Source: a virus
IMG/VR virus record: IMGVR_UViG_3300032285_001029
Span: 62,001-126,000 of that record
Direction: 5' to 3' (one strand)
Length of the DNA stretch: 64,000 nucleotides
The notes below the pieces were generated by a model. The model saw only the letters and a list, made by a program, of their open reading frames with translations, ran no database searches and was not told the origin of the DNA. The position numbers and the translations under genes are program-made. This document shows, piece after piece, positions 1-10,351 of the stretch (positions are counted from its first letter, which is position 1; each line of letters opens with the position of its first letter).

Positions 1-2032
1 ACGAACTACCACTAGTTCCTGTAACAGATGCTTTATATGTATACGTTACATAGTTATAAGTTTCCTGCATTAAAAACTGTTTATTAATTTTTAATAAAAA
101 TTGTGCTTGAGGGTTTAAATAGCCATCTTCAACTTGTTTTAATGCATATTTTAATGTTGCCCATGGAACATCAATCGTTGCTCCATTAGTTGGATAAGGG
201 CTATCTGTTCCGGTAGGGCCTACGAATACTACATCATTAATAAATCCATAATTACCCCATACTGGATATCCGTTAGATACACGTAAAATTTGACCATTTG
301 TGCCTACTGGAAGTCTTGTAGGACCAGTTGGACCATAATACACCATATCGCCTTGTGTAGTTAAAGTCGATGTCTCTGCTCCTGCTGACAGTAGATTCCA
401 ATAGAATCCTACAGTGTCATTATCTGGACGATTTGCAGTGATAGATAAGTGTGCTCGTTGACTTATGTAACTGTTAACACCAAATGTTGCAATATCGCCT
501 TGAACATAGTTTATGCCAGTTGACCAAGTTGCACTGATACCACTGTAAGTAAACAAATTAACAGCACTACCTGATACAGAAGAAACTGTAATAGTAATAT
601 CATTTGCAGGACTTAGGCCACCGACGTCTGTACCAAGAATCTTGATAATATCATTAGCTGAATAGTTAGATCCATTACTAGTTTTTGTTAATGTATATGT
701 AGTTCCTGATCTTAATACAGTAAACTGAACACCACTAGCAGCGACGTTGCCTACAGTAACATTAGTAGTAGATACACCTGTGTATGTTTGAGGACTATTG
801 ACCCACTGCAAACCAGAATTTAATCTTGCCCACACAGTGCTCTTAGGAGGAGCATACTGTGCATAAGTTGCAATTGTTTGCCCGCTTAATGTTGATGAAA
901 TATCTAATACAGATCCGCCTATTGTTGTGCTTATCTGTATTGTTCCGGATCCAGAAGATCCTGTGACAGCAGTAATATAATAATTAGTTGATCCAGCTAC
1001 ACCAGCAAAACTTGATGCAAATTGTATCATCATGTCTGCTGCTAGTCCTGATACTTCACTAACTGTAATAGTGTCTGCAGATGAATTAGTCGCTGTTGCA
1101 GTTATACTATAAGCAGTTGAGTCTAATATAGAAACATAAGTGTAACCGTGTAAATTAACTACTTTTCCTACGGTATAACTAGTCTGTATGCTCCATTCAC
1201 CTGAATATAACAATCCTTGTGTTAATACAGCCCATTTACTTGTGTCTGTAGGCAGATAGTTTAGATTGTTACTTTTAGCAATGTAAGTATTTCCACCGTA
1301 TGTAACAACATCGCCTTGAATATAGTTCGATGAATTATTCCATTGATTTGCGTATTCAATACCATTAGTGAATATAGCAAACTTGGCTGCATCTATTGTT
1401 GTGCCGGTAGATGTATGATATGTTGTACAAATCCATAAATTCGCACCGTATTTGACAACATCATTGAGTCTATATCTAACCGATGATCCACTCCAAGCCC
1501 CAGCATAATAGACACCAGCATTAAAAACTGTCCAACTTCCTATATCGGATTCTAAACCCGATGCAATTGTTGCAGCAGAAGTATGATAAGTTGAGCAATA
1601 GTAACTGATACCACCGTAGGTTACTATATCTCCTAGATGATAAATGGTGCTTGGTTGCCAATCTCCGGTGTTATAAAATCCTTCTACAAATGTATTCCAT
1701 TTATCTGAATCATCTTCTAGACCTAATGTAGTTGTTGTAGCCGAAGTATGAGCGGTATTACAATAATAAATTATACCGTCATTTTTGACTATATCACCAA
1801 AGTTATATAGTGTTGTAGGTGTCCAATCGCCCCGCCATTGAATACCATCCGAAATAATGCTCCATTTATTAAGATTGAAATCAGTAATGAACAATCCCGC
1901 AGCAACATGACTAATTCTACAAATATAAGTCTTGCCGCCATTAGTAACAACATCATCTACAAGATATTGATTACTTGCAGTCCAATTTCCTTGATATACA
2001 AACTTAATTCTACCTAATAAAAACTCTGCCAT
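1..2032 (-). CDS. Adhesin-like virion protein, 3' end cut by window edge
   Basis: The frame is open from the ATG at 2032 to the left edge (677 codons visible). The first 270 residues or so carry repeated aromatic modules of the pattern W-x5-Y-x3-D-x-V-x-x-G-G-x-x-Y-x-C-x3-H, for example around residues 12, 63 and 115, resembling the chitin-binding CBM5/12 fold; two or three more copies without the Cys/His follow. A YY-type beta module and a short tract like PWATLKYAL follow; the latter matches the start of the beta-helix segment (PWRTIKYAC) of the neighbouring 2626-residue protein, so the two are paralogues. The start is supported by AAAGGA upstream and a late-type promoter 23 nt away. A surface adhesin or side-fibre role is inferred; the missing C-terminus could hold the deciding domain. 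Confidence 0.7.
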   Translation of the reverse strand, partial: MAEFLLGRIKFVYQGNWTASNQYLVDDVVTNGGKTYICRISHVAAGLFITDFNLNKWSIISDGIQWRGDWTPTTLYNFGDIVKNDGIIYYCNTAHTSATTTTLGLEDDSDKWNTFVEGFYNTGDWQPSTIYHLGDIVTYGGISYYCSTYHTSAATIASGLESDIGSWTVFNAGVYYAGAWSGSSVRYRLNDVVKYGANLWICTTYHTSTGTTIDAAKFAIFTNGIEYANQWNNSSNYIQGDVVTYGGNTYIAKSNNLNYLPTDTSKWAVLTQGLLYSGEWSIQTSYTVGKVVNLHGYTYVSILDSTAYSITATATNSSADTITVSEVSGLAADMMIQFASSFAGVAGSTNYYITAVTGSSGSGTIQISTTIGGSVLDISSTLSGQTIATYAQYAPPKSTVWARLNSGLQWVNSPQTYTGVSTTNVTVGNVAASGVQFTVLRSGTTYTLTKTSNGSNYSANDIIKILGTDVGGLSPANDITITVSSVSGSAVNLFTYSGISATWSTGINYVQGDIATFGVNSYISQRAHLSITANRPDNDTVGFYWNLLSAGAETSTLTTQGDMVYYGPTGPTRLPVGTNGQILRVSNGYPVWGNYGFINDVVFVGPTGTDSPYPTNGATIDVPWATLKYALKQVEDGYLNPQAQFLLKINKQFLMQETYNYVTYTYKASVTGTSGSS

Positions 2033-2054
2033 TTTATTTTATTCCTTTGATTTA

Positions 2055-2062
2055 ATATTTAC
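2055..2062 (-). promoter_or_regulatory. Putative T4-type late promoter (GTAAATAT)
   Basis: The minus strand reads GTAAATAT 23 nt before the ATG at 2032, in a 51-bp gap between two large genes. It matches the TAAATA core seen before other units here. The octamer overlaps a small dyad, ATTTAC-G-GTAAAT, a possible operator-like element. Assignment is by similarity to the T4 late consensus TATAAATA. Confidence 0.45.
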
Positions 2063-2083
2063 CGTAAATCACTTTTTTTGTTT

Positions 2084-5000
2084 TTAACGATGGAACCAGT
2101 GCTTAGTAAAATATAGCCACGATGATTCATTACCGTCTACTCCTCCAGCTGCTCCTTCAATTGACACTTTATTGGCCATTTTTACCGAACTTCCTGGAAT
2201 TCCTTGTGTAACTGTGCTGGTTATAAGATTCTGACCGCCTAATACCACAGTACCTGCGCTTACTTGATTAGTCACCACATTCGATCCGCCTTGACTTAAT
2301 CTATTAGCAATATATGTTCTAATAGCCTTTTGAGTGACAATAACACTGTCACTATTAGCAATTAAGGTAGGATCAGTGCTAATTTGGCTGATAACTACAC
2401 TTTGACTACCTACTGCAATACCGCCTAATGTTAACGATGTTAAACCAGTTAAACCAAATTGGCTGGCACTTAGTGTTACAATACCCGTAGCCTGTTGTAC
2501 TCCAAAGAAACTACCAACTTTGAAGTTACCATCTTGGTCTGTACTAGTGTAAAACACTCGTCCATAATTTATTTCAACCGTTTGATTCTGTGCTTGCAAA
2601 CTAGTGTCAGCTGGAACATCTGGGTAGCCTGATTGGTATTGATCGCCATACCCTATGTTTAAGAAATCATGTCCAGTTAAGCGAACTTGACTATACTTCT
2701 GTCTAATTACTACACTAATAGCATTTGTAGGAGCTAATGCTGTACTTAATGCTGGATTCAAACCAATTATAGCGGTAACATTCGGTGCTGTACTGTTATT
2801 TAAAACAGTAACACTAGTAATTTTATAAATGTTACTGTTACCATTAATAACTAAATCACTACCAACGGATGGCTGGTACGTCATATTTGATAATATTAAG
2901 TTATAGGAATTTTGATAATCTTCGGAATAGCCAGCACCTGAAGTTGTTATAGTTGTAGTGTTTACATTATAACCTACACCTCTGCTTAAGAATATTGGAT
3001 TTGCTAATGAGCCGTTGCCAATAAGCTGAGATGTCACTGCACTCTGTGTAGAGTTTGTATCATATAATGTTAGAGTTGGGGCTGAAGTATAACCTGATCC
3101 TGGTTCCCATGAGGTAAATCCTGTTACAATACCACTTGTTATTGTTGGTCTAGATTTAGGTTTTGCTCCTGCACTGATGTTAGTTACATAATTGTTGCCA
3201 CCTACTGTAACAAATAATCCAGTATATGAATCGTGACCTAACGTGTATGTCATTACAGGAGTTAAAATTGCTGTAGTTCCTGATAAACTATCAGTTACAA
3301 CAATAGTTGGAGTTTCTGTATATCCAACTCCAGCACCTGTTAATGAGAATCCGCTAACCTGACCGCTTGGATTAATAGTTACCGTAGCCGTTGCCTGTTG
3401 TGTTACAAAAGGACCTCCTCCTGTAAATCTCAATGTAGGTGCTACACTATAGCCCGATCCTGAACTGGTTATAGTTATACCTGTTACAGTTCCATAGTTA
3501 ACTGCAGTGTAACCAAACGCCATTGCAGTATAAGTAAACCCAGTTACAGATCTTTGTTTCCATACAATACCGTCTTCGGTGGTATATGCTAAAATATTTG
3601 CATCACGGATTGCAACAAATACACCTTGCCCGTATTCGATGCTAGTTGCCCTGACAACATACGGTGATTGGACCCATGTAATTCCATCTAAGCTATATGC
3701 AGGTTTTGCATTTGCACCTGATGATACAGCAACAAATCTGCCATTACCATAAGACACACTAGACCAAGTTGTGCTAGATGGTAAACCATTACTAGCGACC
3801 CACGTTTGTCCATCTGTACTATATGCCGATGTTGTTCCACCTGATGCAATAGCTACAAAAGTACCTGCGCCAAACGCTAAACTAGTCCAAGTTGTGCTAG
3901 ATGGTAAACTAGCAGCAGACCAAGATTGACCAAAGTTAGTGCTGTATGCAGCTTTATTACTTGACGCAGCATTATCGATTACAACAAACACACCATTACC
4001 ATATTCTACACTGCCCCAAGTTGCTTGACTAGGTAGTGTAGTTTGTCTCCAACTATCTGTTGGTAATGTTGTATAAAGAGCGGTTGAATTTCCTACACCA
4101 CCACTACTTACTAATACCCAATAACCATTGCCGTAGGCTATTCCAGTCCATGTTGCCACTACTGGAAGAGTGATTGACGACCATGTTTCTGCATCTGTTG
4201 AACCAACCAAGTAGCCTATGCCACTCGGAACACCAATCCAATAACCGTCTCCATATCCAATAGCTGTCATCCCAGCACCTTGTGTTGGAAAACTAGGCAG
4301 TGTCTGTGAGAACGAAGGAGCAGAATAAATCGGTCTTGGTTCAACGTAATACGTTGTGGTAGTGTCTAATAACGTAGCAGCAGTGGTTCCTGGAGTAATA
4401 TGATCCCACCCTGATACAACCATCTGCATACTATCGCCGGATGTCCCTACTGAAACTGCCGTTGATCCGCCTGCCGTTGATGCTAGTGTAATTGTGTTTG
4501 TTCCACCTAATGTAACAGTCTTAATATAATAAGTAGTGCCTGCCGTAATACCGGATATGTAGGATGAATTAAACAATGCTGTAGCAGATCCTTTCGATGA
4601 CACTAACAACGTCTTATTAGGAGTTGTAGTAACAGTCATCGATCCACTGCCTGTAGTTAATGTCAAATCACTACCAGTAGTTTCGACATTTAGATAACCA
4701 GTTGCTGTTGATAACGTAGCTACTGTACCTGTAGTAACTGTTTTTCCTGTCAATGTTCCTGAAGTTTGTGTTGTTAAAGTTACATCGGAACCTGTAGTGT
4801 TTACGGTTACTATAGAACTAGTATTTGCAGTGACTAATGGTAAATCACCGCCGCCTGATGTAGCACTAATCTTGATTGTAGTCGGAGTTAGTATAGCAGA
4901 AATATAGTATACAGTTCCCGAAACAATGTTACCAACAGTTTCACCGTAGAATATAATAGGATTGTTTAGTACAAAATTCAAGGAAGACAGGACAGTGATT

Positions 5001-8000
5001 ATATTAGTACCAGAAGTTGTACCAGTCATTTGTGTTGATAAAATACTTGTACTAACTGTAAATGTTGATCCTGAAGGAATCTTACTTATGTAATACTGTG
5101 TAGTTGTTGACAATCCACTACCTACTAATCCTGTACCACTAAATGTGATAGGATACAAAGGAACTAAACTAGTAGTTGTACTAGTAATATAGTTTGTTGT
5201 ACTAGCGGTTGCAGTACAAGTAATATTTAATATGGCGCTACTTGTTGCAACTTGGAATTGGGTAGAGTTAGGAATGTTAGACACATAATAAATTGTATCT
5301 ACAGATAGACCTCCCATTGTAATTCCTACAAACTTCACAGGATTACCTATAACAAATCCGCTAGTTGATGTACATGTAATTAAGTTTGCACCTACTAGTG
5401 TTGCTGAGGCTATTGTCTGATTTAATGTATTACTAATTGTAATATGTGAACTGTCAGGAATCAAACTAATATAATATTTTGTGTTTAATTGTAAGCCGCC
5501 TATCGCAGTACCTGTAAAAATAATCGGAAATAACGAAACTATGCCAGCTGTCGTTGTTACCGTTAACTGATTACTTACGGCAGTTGTTGCCGAAGCTGTA
5601 GTAGTTGTTGTACCTGACGATATTGTAAAATAATGACTATCCTTTATGTCATTAACATAATAAATTGTTCCTGCGCTAGTTCCGCCTAACGCTGCACCTG
5701 TAAACTGAATTTGCATGTTAGGTTTCATGTATGTCGTAGAATCTGCATACATGTAGCTAGTCCCGGAAACTACATTCATTATCATACTGCCAGTGCCTGT
5801 GACTAAAAATACAGGAGTTCCGTATATCGATGTCGAAACTTGGAAAGTATTTCCTGATATGTTTGTAATATAATAGGTAAAATTGTTAATAACACCGCCA
5901 TACAGTCCGCTATATTCGAACGTGACTGGCATGTTTTGATACAACTGAGTGATATTAGTAGTTGTCATTGTGTTAGTCTGACCACCCGTAACCGAAGTAA
6001 TTACAACGGTTGCTTTGGAAGTAGACGTAACTGTTGCTGAATATACTGTTGGATAGAATGATACCGGCATGTCTGTATACAACAGATTAGTATCAGCCGA
6101 ACTATCTAAATATAATTCATTTGTTGACGATGTGCTACCAGTAATTTTTACTGGATCATATGATTCTTTAGCGACGTAAGCATATCCATTCACATCATCG
6201 TAATAGGAAATTAGTCCGTATTGACCTACTCCTGTACCACTAGTTAAAAATACTCGCAAACCTAAATATGTGCTACTTGCAGCCGTTTCCGATCCGGCCA
6301 ACGTGACATACGATGTGTTTCCGCCTTGTGCATTGTTGCTGCTAGTTTTGTAACCGGCACCACCAACTTGATCTCCTGTACCTGGATCAATAATTCTACT
6401 TTGATAAACTGCACCTGATCTAATTTCATTAGCAACACTTGATACACCGCTACCTGATCCTGTTACTAGAAAGTCTGCGTATGCGCTGTATTTTTGAGTA
6501 TCAGTGCGTAGATAAAACTTAGGTGTTGTTTGATACGGATTATGTTCAATTTGTGGACCATACACATAGTTATATGCAGATACTGCAGTTGCATATCCTG
6601 CAACATAGACGTAGAAGGTACATAAATTATTAAGACCTGATACATCGTAAGTGGTGAAGTAAAGTCTATTCCAACTGTTATTACCTTTAATAATCCCAAC
6701 ATTTAACGGAGTTATTGCACCGGTTAAGGTAGTTGTATAAGTTAAAGCACTTAGATTGTAATCAATTCTTGTTGTGTTAGAACTTACTCCGCTGAATACA
6801 GTTGACAAAGAAACTGTTGATGCTGTACCGGCTTTAACATAAACACTAAATGTGTATTTTTGTTTAACTGTGTTTGGAACTGTCCCTGTTGCACTAGCAA
6901 CTGTAATTGCTCCTGAAACTGCAGTATCTACGTTAATTGTAATATCATGCAGACCTAATAATCCGCCAACTGTATTACCACTAATTAATATCTTATCGCC
7001 AGTATTGTAACCTGAGCCGCCAACTGGACTTCCTGTAATTGCACTAACTACATACCCTGCTGCTGTTACAGAGATAGTAAACGTAGCACCATTGCCTGTA
7101 CCAATAATATTAGAACCACTACGCCCTGTATAAACGTTACCTGAAGGAGTAATGTTGATTGCTTGGTAAATTGATCCAGAGTTGGCTGCTACATTAGTTT
7201 TGGTCAATTGCCATGCATATAGTCCACCAAATGGATCTGTACTATTTTGTAAGTATGTTACATATGAATCGTCGGCCCAACCAGTTGATGTTAAATTGTT
7301 ACTGTTCTTTAATAGATTAAGTACTTGCTGATTGTAAAACTTACCGTTGTTAGAAAACTGATATTTTAAAACTTGAGCACTTAGCCCTTGTACTGTTTGT
7401 AAAGTTGGAGTAACACCGTAGTATCTATTATACGTCACAGCAGTAATTGGTGTTTCGTTAACGTCAAATCCTTCGGCGATAACACCATATGTACCATATG
7501 AGCTGTTACCATTAGTAGCACGAATACGTCCACCATTTTCTGCAAAATAACCAGCATAACCAAAGTAACTGAAAATACTAACAAGTTCAGTTAATGCACC
7601 GGTATTAGTACACCATGCACCGATACCATCATTTATAATATGAGTATAGTCGTTAGCAACAATAGATTTATTACCGCCGTTATGTAAACTACCATCAATT
7701 TTTAATCCTGTGCATCCTTGACCAAATGAACTTACATTTTGAATGTAAGGAGATTTATAAGAGATCCATACAGTAGTATCAGCTGGTCCTGTTCCTGGAT
7801 CTAAACTTACAAATGCACCGCCAGTTGGACGTTGTGTGCCTAACGAGTTAGTAGTTCCTAACGTGCCTAGTAATCCAGACATTGTCATGTTGCGAATGCC
7901 GCTGCCATTTCTCACATAAAACATATTTGAAATAGCATCGCCGCCTATGACTTGAATAAGTCCACTGCCGCCGAGTAATGTCGATGCTGAACCATTTGGG

Positions 8001-9964
8001 GTTGTACTAATTTTAAATTCTGTATTTGAATCGATACTGACAACATAGTAGGTCGTTCCTACAGCTATATTACTAGTTTCAAATGGAACTAATGTCGAAG
8101 AAACATTATTATTTGAAAGTATAAACTGTATAGGTGCATTTAAGTACATGCCTGCAGTAGTGTCGCAGGTAAATTTACTTGTGGCAGCATCGGACGAAAA
8201 AACAAAAGTATTAATTACTCTACTAGGCCTGACTACAGTACTTCTTAATTCATCTCCTACTAATGCAATACTTGCTGGTACAGTTATAGGAAGTTCTTCG
8301 TTGTATGTTCCTGTTTTGATAAAAATAGTAGCAGGTGCTACAGCATTTGCACAAGCATACTTGATAGTACGCCATGGTTGATCCCATGTAACGCCAAATG
8401 TTGGAGTATCTGTTCCTGTTAACGCTACATAATAGACATTAGGACTAGTTAAGATTCTTTGCCAAGAAGGAGTAGTACCGACAGATTGTAATTGATATGT
8501 TTCAGAACCAATTGCTAATGATGTTCTATTATCTGAACCTGTGGTAGAATTATAAAATAAATCACCCTGACTGCGCAGAGCATTTTGTCTTGCATGTAAC
8601 GTATAAACAGTCCAGTAATTATGACTAGTATCTAAATCAGGCGCAGTTGGTGCGGATGAAGTATGTGGGGCTATGCACATGTAACTGGCATTTTGCCATG
8701 TAACTACATCACCAGCTGTATATGTTGTATTTGTTAGCCAGAAATTTTTATGATAAGCGCCAGGTACTAACAATGACCAGTATGTAGAATTAATTCCTGA
8801 AAATGCAATAGTTTGACCATCAGTTAATGCACCGTCAGGCGCTTTGTCTAATATTACTGTATCGGTACTGACAAGTTGCGATATTTTTTGTCCGCCGGCA
8901 AAATTAGTACTGCCGCCGGCTATAAACATACCTGCTGCTAAACTTGTATTATTAGAAAGTTTGATAGTTGTTCCGCTACTACCGGTTGCAGTGTATGTTT
9001 TTGTTATTGTAGTATTATTCGAAGGATTCTGTCCGGTATTATTTGCAATAGCTCTAAACAATCTTCCATTATAATATACGGTATCGCCTACTCTATAAGA
9101 ATAACTTTGACTCCAATTTGAGGTTATAACATTGAAACCAGGTAGTACTACAGTCCAGTTAGCAGAATTATAATCGGGATCAAATCCTAAATTATTATTA
9201 ATGCTGCTTTTCCAAATGTTACCACCGTATGAAACTAAATCATCTAATTGATATTTTGTAGAAATACTCCATGCACCTTCAAATTGTTGAGCAGGAAGCC
9301 AAAGGCTCCATTTTGCTGTTTCGAAAGTACCAATCGACGTATGATGTGTTGTACAAATATATAAATCTGAGTTTAATTTTACAACATCATTTGCTTTATA
9401 TCTTGTGCCGCTGCTAACAAAGTCGCCTTTGTAATCGATACCGTCATAAATTGAAGTCCATTTACCGATGTCTGTTTCAAGCCCGTAAGTAATGCTAACA
9501 TCGCTAGTATGAGTAGTATTACATTGATATACAATACCGCCATATCTTACTACATCGCCCACGCCGTACGCATGATTAGTTTGCCAGCTAGCATGCCATT
9601 TATATCCTTCAACTAGTAATGTAAATTTTGCTACATCTATTACAGTTGAACTAACATGATAGGTATTACAGACATAAACAGCTCCACCGTATTTTACAAC
9701 ATTACCTGGATTATATTGCTGCCCAACATCCCAATCATACTTGTATTGTGTGCCTGCAATGATTTTTTCCCAGTAGTAGAAGTCTACTGCATCAATAGTA
9801 CCTATAGTAATTAAATCAGTACTAAACACACCGGATGTATGTGCAAATTGACATACAAACGCTTGTCCTTCAAATTCTACAACTGTGTCAATAGCATAGA
9901 AAGTGTCGGTTGCCCATGATCCAACATAATTATATCTTAAACTGCTTATTCTAAACTCAGCCAT
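2084..9964 (-). CDS. Giant multidomain adhesin / fibre-like virion protein (2626 aa)
   Basis: Order of segments by residue: seven aromatic CBM5/12-like modules at about 10-430, five with C-x3-H; a right-handed beta-helix or pectin-lyase-like region at about 505-835 (YVALTGTDTP, then the ladder ending LVGDELRSTVVRP); a lectin-like beta-sandwich with GQxY/YTFSVYVKAG at about 885-1155; six to eight YYI modules at about 1290-1820; a beta-propeller-like array of six or seven YGNGxFVAV repeats at about 1880-2150; GSGY/P modules at about 2160-2290; and a C-terminal domain from 2440 ending in SWLYFTKHWFHR. No signal peptide is seen. RBS TAGGAAAA precedes the ATG. It is the last gene of a unit starting at 12443. 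Host-surface binding is inferred from domain types. Whether it is a side tail fibre or head fibre cannot be decided here. Confidence 0.75.
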   Translation of the reverse strand: MAEFRISSLRYNYVGSWATDTFYAIDTVVEFEGQAFVCQFAHTSGVFSTDLITIGTIDAVDFYYWEKIIAGTQYKYDWDVGQQYNPGNVVKYGGAVYVCNTYHVSSTVIDVAKFTLLVEGYKWHASWQTNHAYGVGDVVRYGGIVYQCNTTHTSDVSITYGLETDIGKWTSIYDGIDYKGDFVSSGTRYKANDVVKLNSDLYICTTHHTSIGTFETAKWSLWLPAQQFEGAWSISTKYQLDDLVSYGGNIWKSSINNNLGFDPDYNSANWTVVLPGFNVITSNWSQSYSYRVGDTVYYNGRLFRAIANNTGQNPSNNTTITKTYTATGSSGTTIKLSNNTSLAAGMFIAGGSTNFAGGQKISQLVSTDTVILDKAPDGALTDGQTIAFSGINSTYWSLLVPGAYHKNFWLTNTTYTAGDVVTWQNASYMCIAPHTSSAPTAPDLDTSHNYWTVYTLHARQNALRSQGDLFYNSTTGSDNRTSLAIGSETYQLQSVGTTPSWQRILTSPNVYYVALTGTDTPTFGVTWDQPWRTIKYACANAVAPATIFIKTGTYNEELPITVPASIALVGDELRSTVVRPSRVINTFVFSSDAATSKFTCDTTAGMYLNAPIQFILSNNNVSSTLVPFETSNIAVGTTYYVVSIDSNTEFKISTTPNGSASTLLGGSGLIQVIGGDAISNMFYVRNGSGIRNMTMSGLLGTLGTTNSLGTQRPTGGAFVSLDPGTGPADTTVWISYKSPYIQNVSSFGQGCTGLKIDGSLHNGGNKSIVANDYTHIINDGIGAWCTNTGALTELVSIFSYFGYAGYFAENGGRIRATNGNSSYGTYGVIAEGFDVNETPITAVTYNRYYGVTPTLQTVQGLSAQVLKYQFSNNGKFYNQQVLNLLKNSNNLTSTGWADDSYVTYLQNSTDPFGGLYAWQLTKTNVAANSGSIYQAINITPSGNVYTGRSGSNIIGTGNGATFTISVTAAGYVVSAITGSPVGGSGYNTGDKILISGNTVGGLLGLHDITINVDTAVSGAITVASATGTVPNTVKQKYTFSVYVKAGTASTVSLSTVFSGVSSNTTRIDYNLSALTYTTTLTGAITPLNVGIIKGNNSWNRLYFTTYDVSGLNNLCTFYVYVAGYATAVSAYNYVYGPQIEHNPYQTTPKFYLRTDTQKYSAYADFLVTGSGSGVSSVANEIRSGAVYQSRIIDPGTGDQVGGAGYKTSSNNAQGGNTSYVTLAGSETAASSTYLGLRVFLTSGTGVGQYGLISYYDDVNGYAYVAKESYDPVKITGSTSSTNELYLDSSADTNLLYTDMPVSFYPTVYSATVTSTSKATVVITSVTGGQTNTMTTTNITQLYQNMPVTFEYSGLYGGVINNFTYYITNISGNTFQVSTSIYGTPVFLVTGTGSMIMNVVSGTSYMYADSTTYMKPNMQIQFTGAALGGTSAGTIYYVNDIKDSHYFTISSGTTTTTASATTAVSNQLTVTTTAGIVSLFPIIFTGTAIGGLQLNTKYYISLIPDSSHITISNTLNQTIASATLVGANLITCTSTSGFVIGNPVKFVGITMGGLSVDTIYYVSNIPNSTQFQVATSSAILNITCTATASTTNYITSTTTSLVPLYPITFSGTGLVGSGLSTTTQYYISKIPSGSTFTVSTSILSTQMTGTTSGTNIITVLSSLNFVLNNPIIFYGETVGNIVSGTVYYISAILTPTTIKISATSGGGDLPLVTANTSSIVTVNTTGSDVTLTTQTSGTLTGKTVTTGTVATLSTATGYLNVETTGSDLTLTTGSGSMTVTTTPNKTLLVSSKGSATALFNSSYISGITAGTTYYIKTVTLGGTNTITLASTAGGSTAVSVGTSGDSMQMVVSGWDHITPGTTAATLLDTTTTYYVEPRPIYSAPSFSQTLPSFPTQGAGMTAIGYGDGYWIGVPSGIGYLVGSTDAETWSSITLPVVATWTGIAYGNGYWVLVSSGGVGNSTALYTTLPTDSWRQTTLPSQATWGSVEYGNGVFVVIDNAASSNKAAYSTNFGQSWSAASLPSSTTWTSLAFGAGTFVAIASGGTTSAYSTDGQTWVASNGLPSSTTWSSVSYGNGRFVAVSSGANAKPAYSLDGITWVQSPYVVRATSIEYGQGVFVAIRDANILAYTTEDGIVWKQRSVTGFTYTAMAFGYTAVNYGTVTGITITSSGSGYSVAPTLRFTGGGPFVTQQATATVTINPSGQVSGFSLTGAGVGYTETPTIVVTDSLSGTTAILTPVMTYTLGHDSYTGLFVTVGGNNYVTNISAGAKPKSRPTITSGIVTGFTSWEPGSGYTSAPTLTLYDTNSTQSAVTSQLIGNGSLANPIFLSRGVGYNVNTTTITTSGAGYSEDYQNSYNLILSNMTYQPSVGSDLVINGNSNIYKITSVTVLNNSTAPNVTAIIGLNPALSTALAPTNAISVVIRQKYSQVRLTGHDFLNIGYGDQYQSGYPDVPADTSLQAQNQTVEINYGRVFYTSTDQDGNFKVGSFFGVQQATGIVTLSASQFGLTGLTSLTLGGIAVGSQSVVISQISTDPTLIANSDSVIVTQKAIRTYIANRLSQGGSNVVTNQVSAGTVVLGGQNLITSTVTQGIPGSSVKMANKVSIEGAAGGVDGNESSWLYFTKHWFHR
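3764..3909 (+). repeat. 23-nt direct repeat marking duplicated propeller blades
   Basis: The same 23 bases (beginning CCAAGTTGTGCTAG) occur at 3764-3786 and 3887-3909, 123 nt (41 codons) apart, inside the propeller-like part of the 2626-residue adhesin. Both encode LPSSTTW at the same place in the blade, so this is a recent in-frame blade duplication or a conversion tract. Confidence 0.8.
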
Positions 9965-9979
9965 TCTATTTTCCTATGC

Positions 9980-10342
9980 TTAACTAGTATAATTGTAAGT
10001 TTGATTTATTCTTGCAACTAATTGACCTTGAGTGTTAACATAATAGTAAACACTTCTGTTGTCCCACCGCCATTGATCAAAATTCAGATTTGGATTAGGT
10101 CTGGTATGGTCAGTGTCTAATCTGCCATCTAAGAAGTCAACGCCCCATTCAAAATTGGCAAAATTATTAGCAGCTACGCCTGCTTTATTTACTGTAACTA
10201 GGTCTTGTGAGGTTAGCTGATCGAGACGTGTAAAATATAAATTTCCGCTACTGTCTCGACGCATTGCATAAAAGTATCTAGGAACTCCGTCCCCTAATAC
10301 TGTGTTTTGATCCAATAAGCCTGCATAAAATGGTGTGGCCAT
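9980..10342 (-). CDS. Small structural protein of unknown function (120 aa)
   Basis: A 120-residue soluble protein starting MATPFYAGLLDQ after RBS AAGGAAAG. It is rich in Tyr, Trp, Asn and Arg, with a central stretch FEWGVDFLDGRLDTDHTR and a Tyr-rich end. No transmembrane segment, signal or known motif is visible. It lies 15 bp upstream of the giant adhesin and 9 bp downstream of the 194-residue gene in the same unit, so a connector or chaperone for the adhesin is possible, but this is only context. Confidence 0.6.
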   Translation of the reverse strand: MATPFYAGLLDQNTVLGDGVPRYFYAMRRDSSGNLYFTRLDQLTSQDLVTVNKAGVAANNFANFEWGVDFLDGRLDTDHTRPNPNLNFDQWRWDNRSVYYYVNTQGQLVARINQTYNYTS

Positions 10343-10351
10343 AATCTTTCC

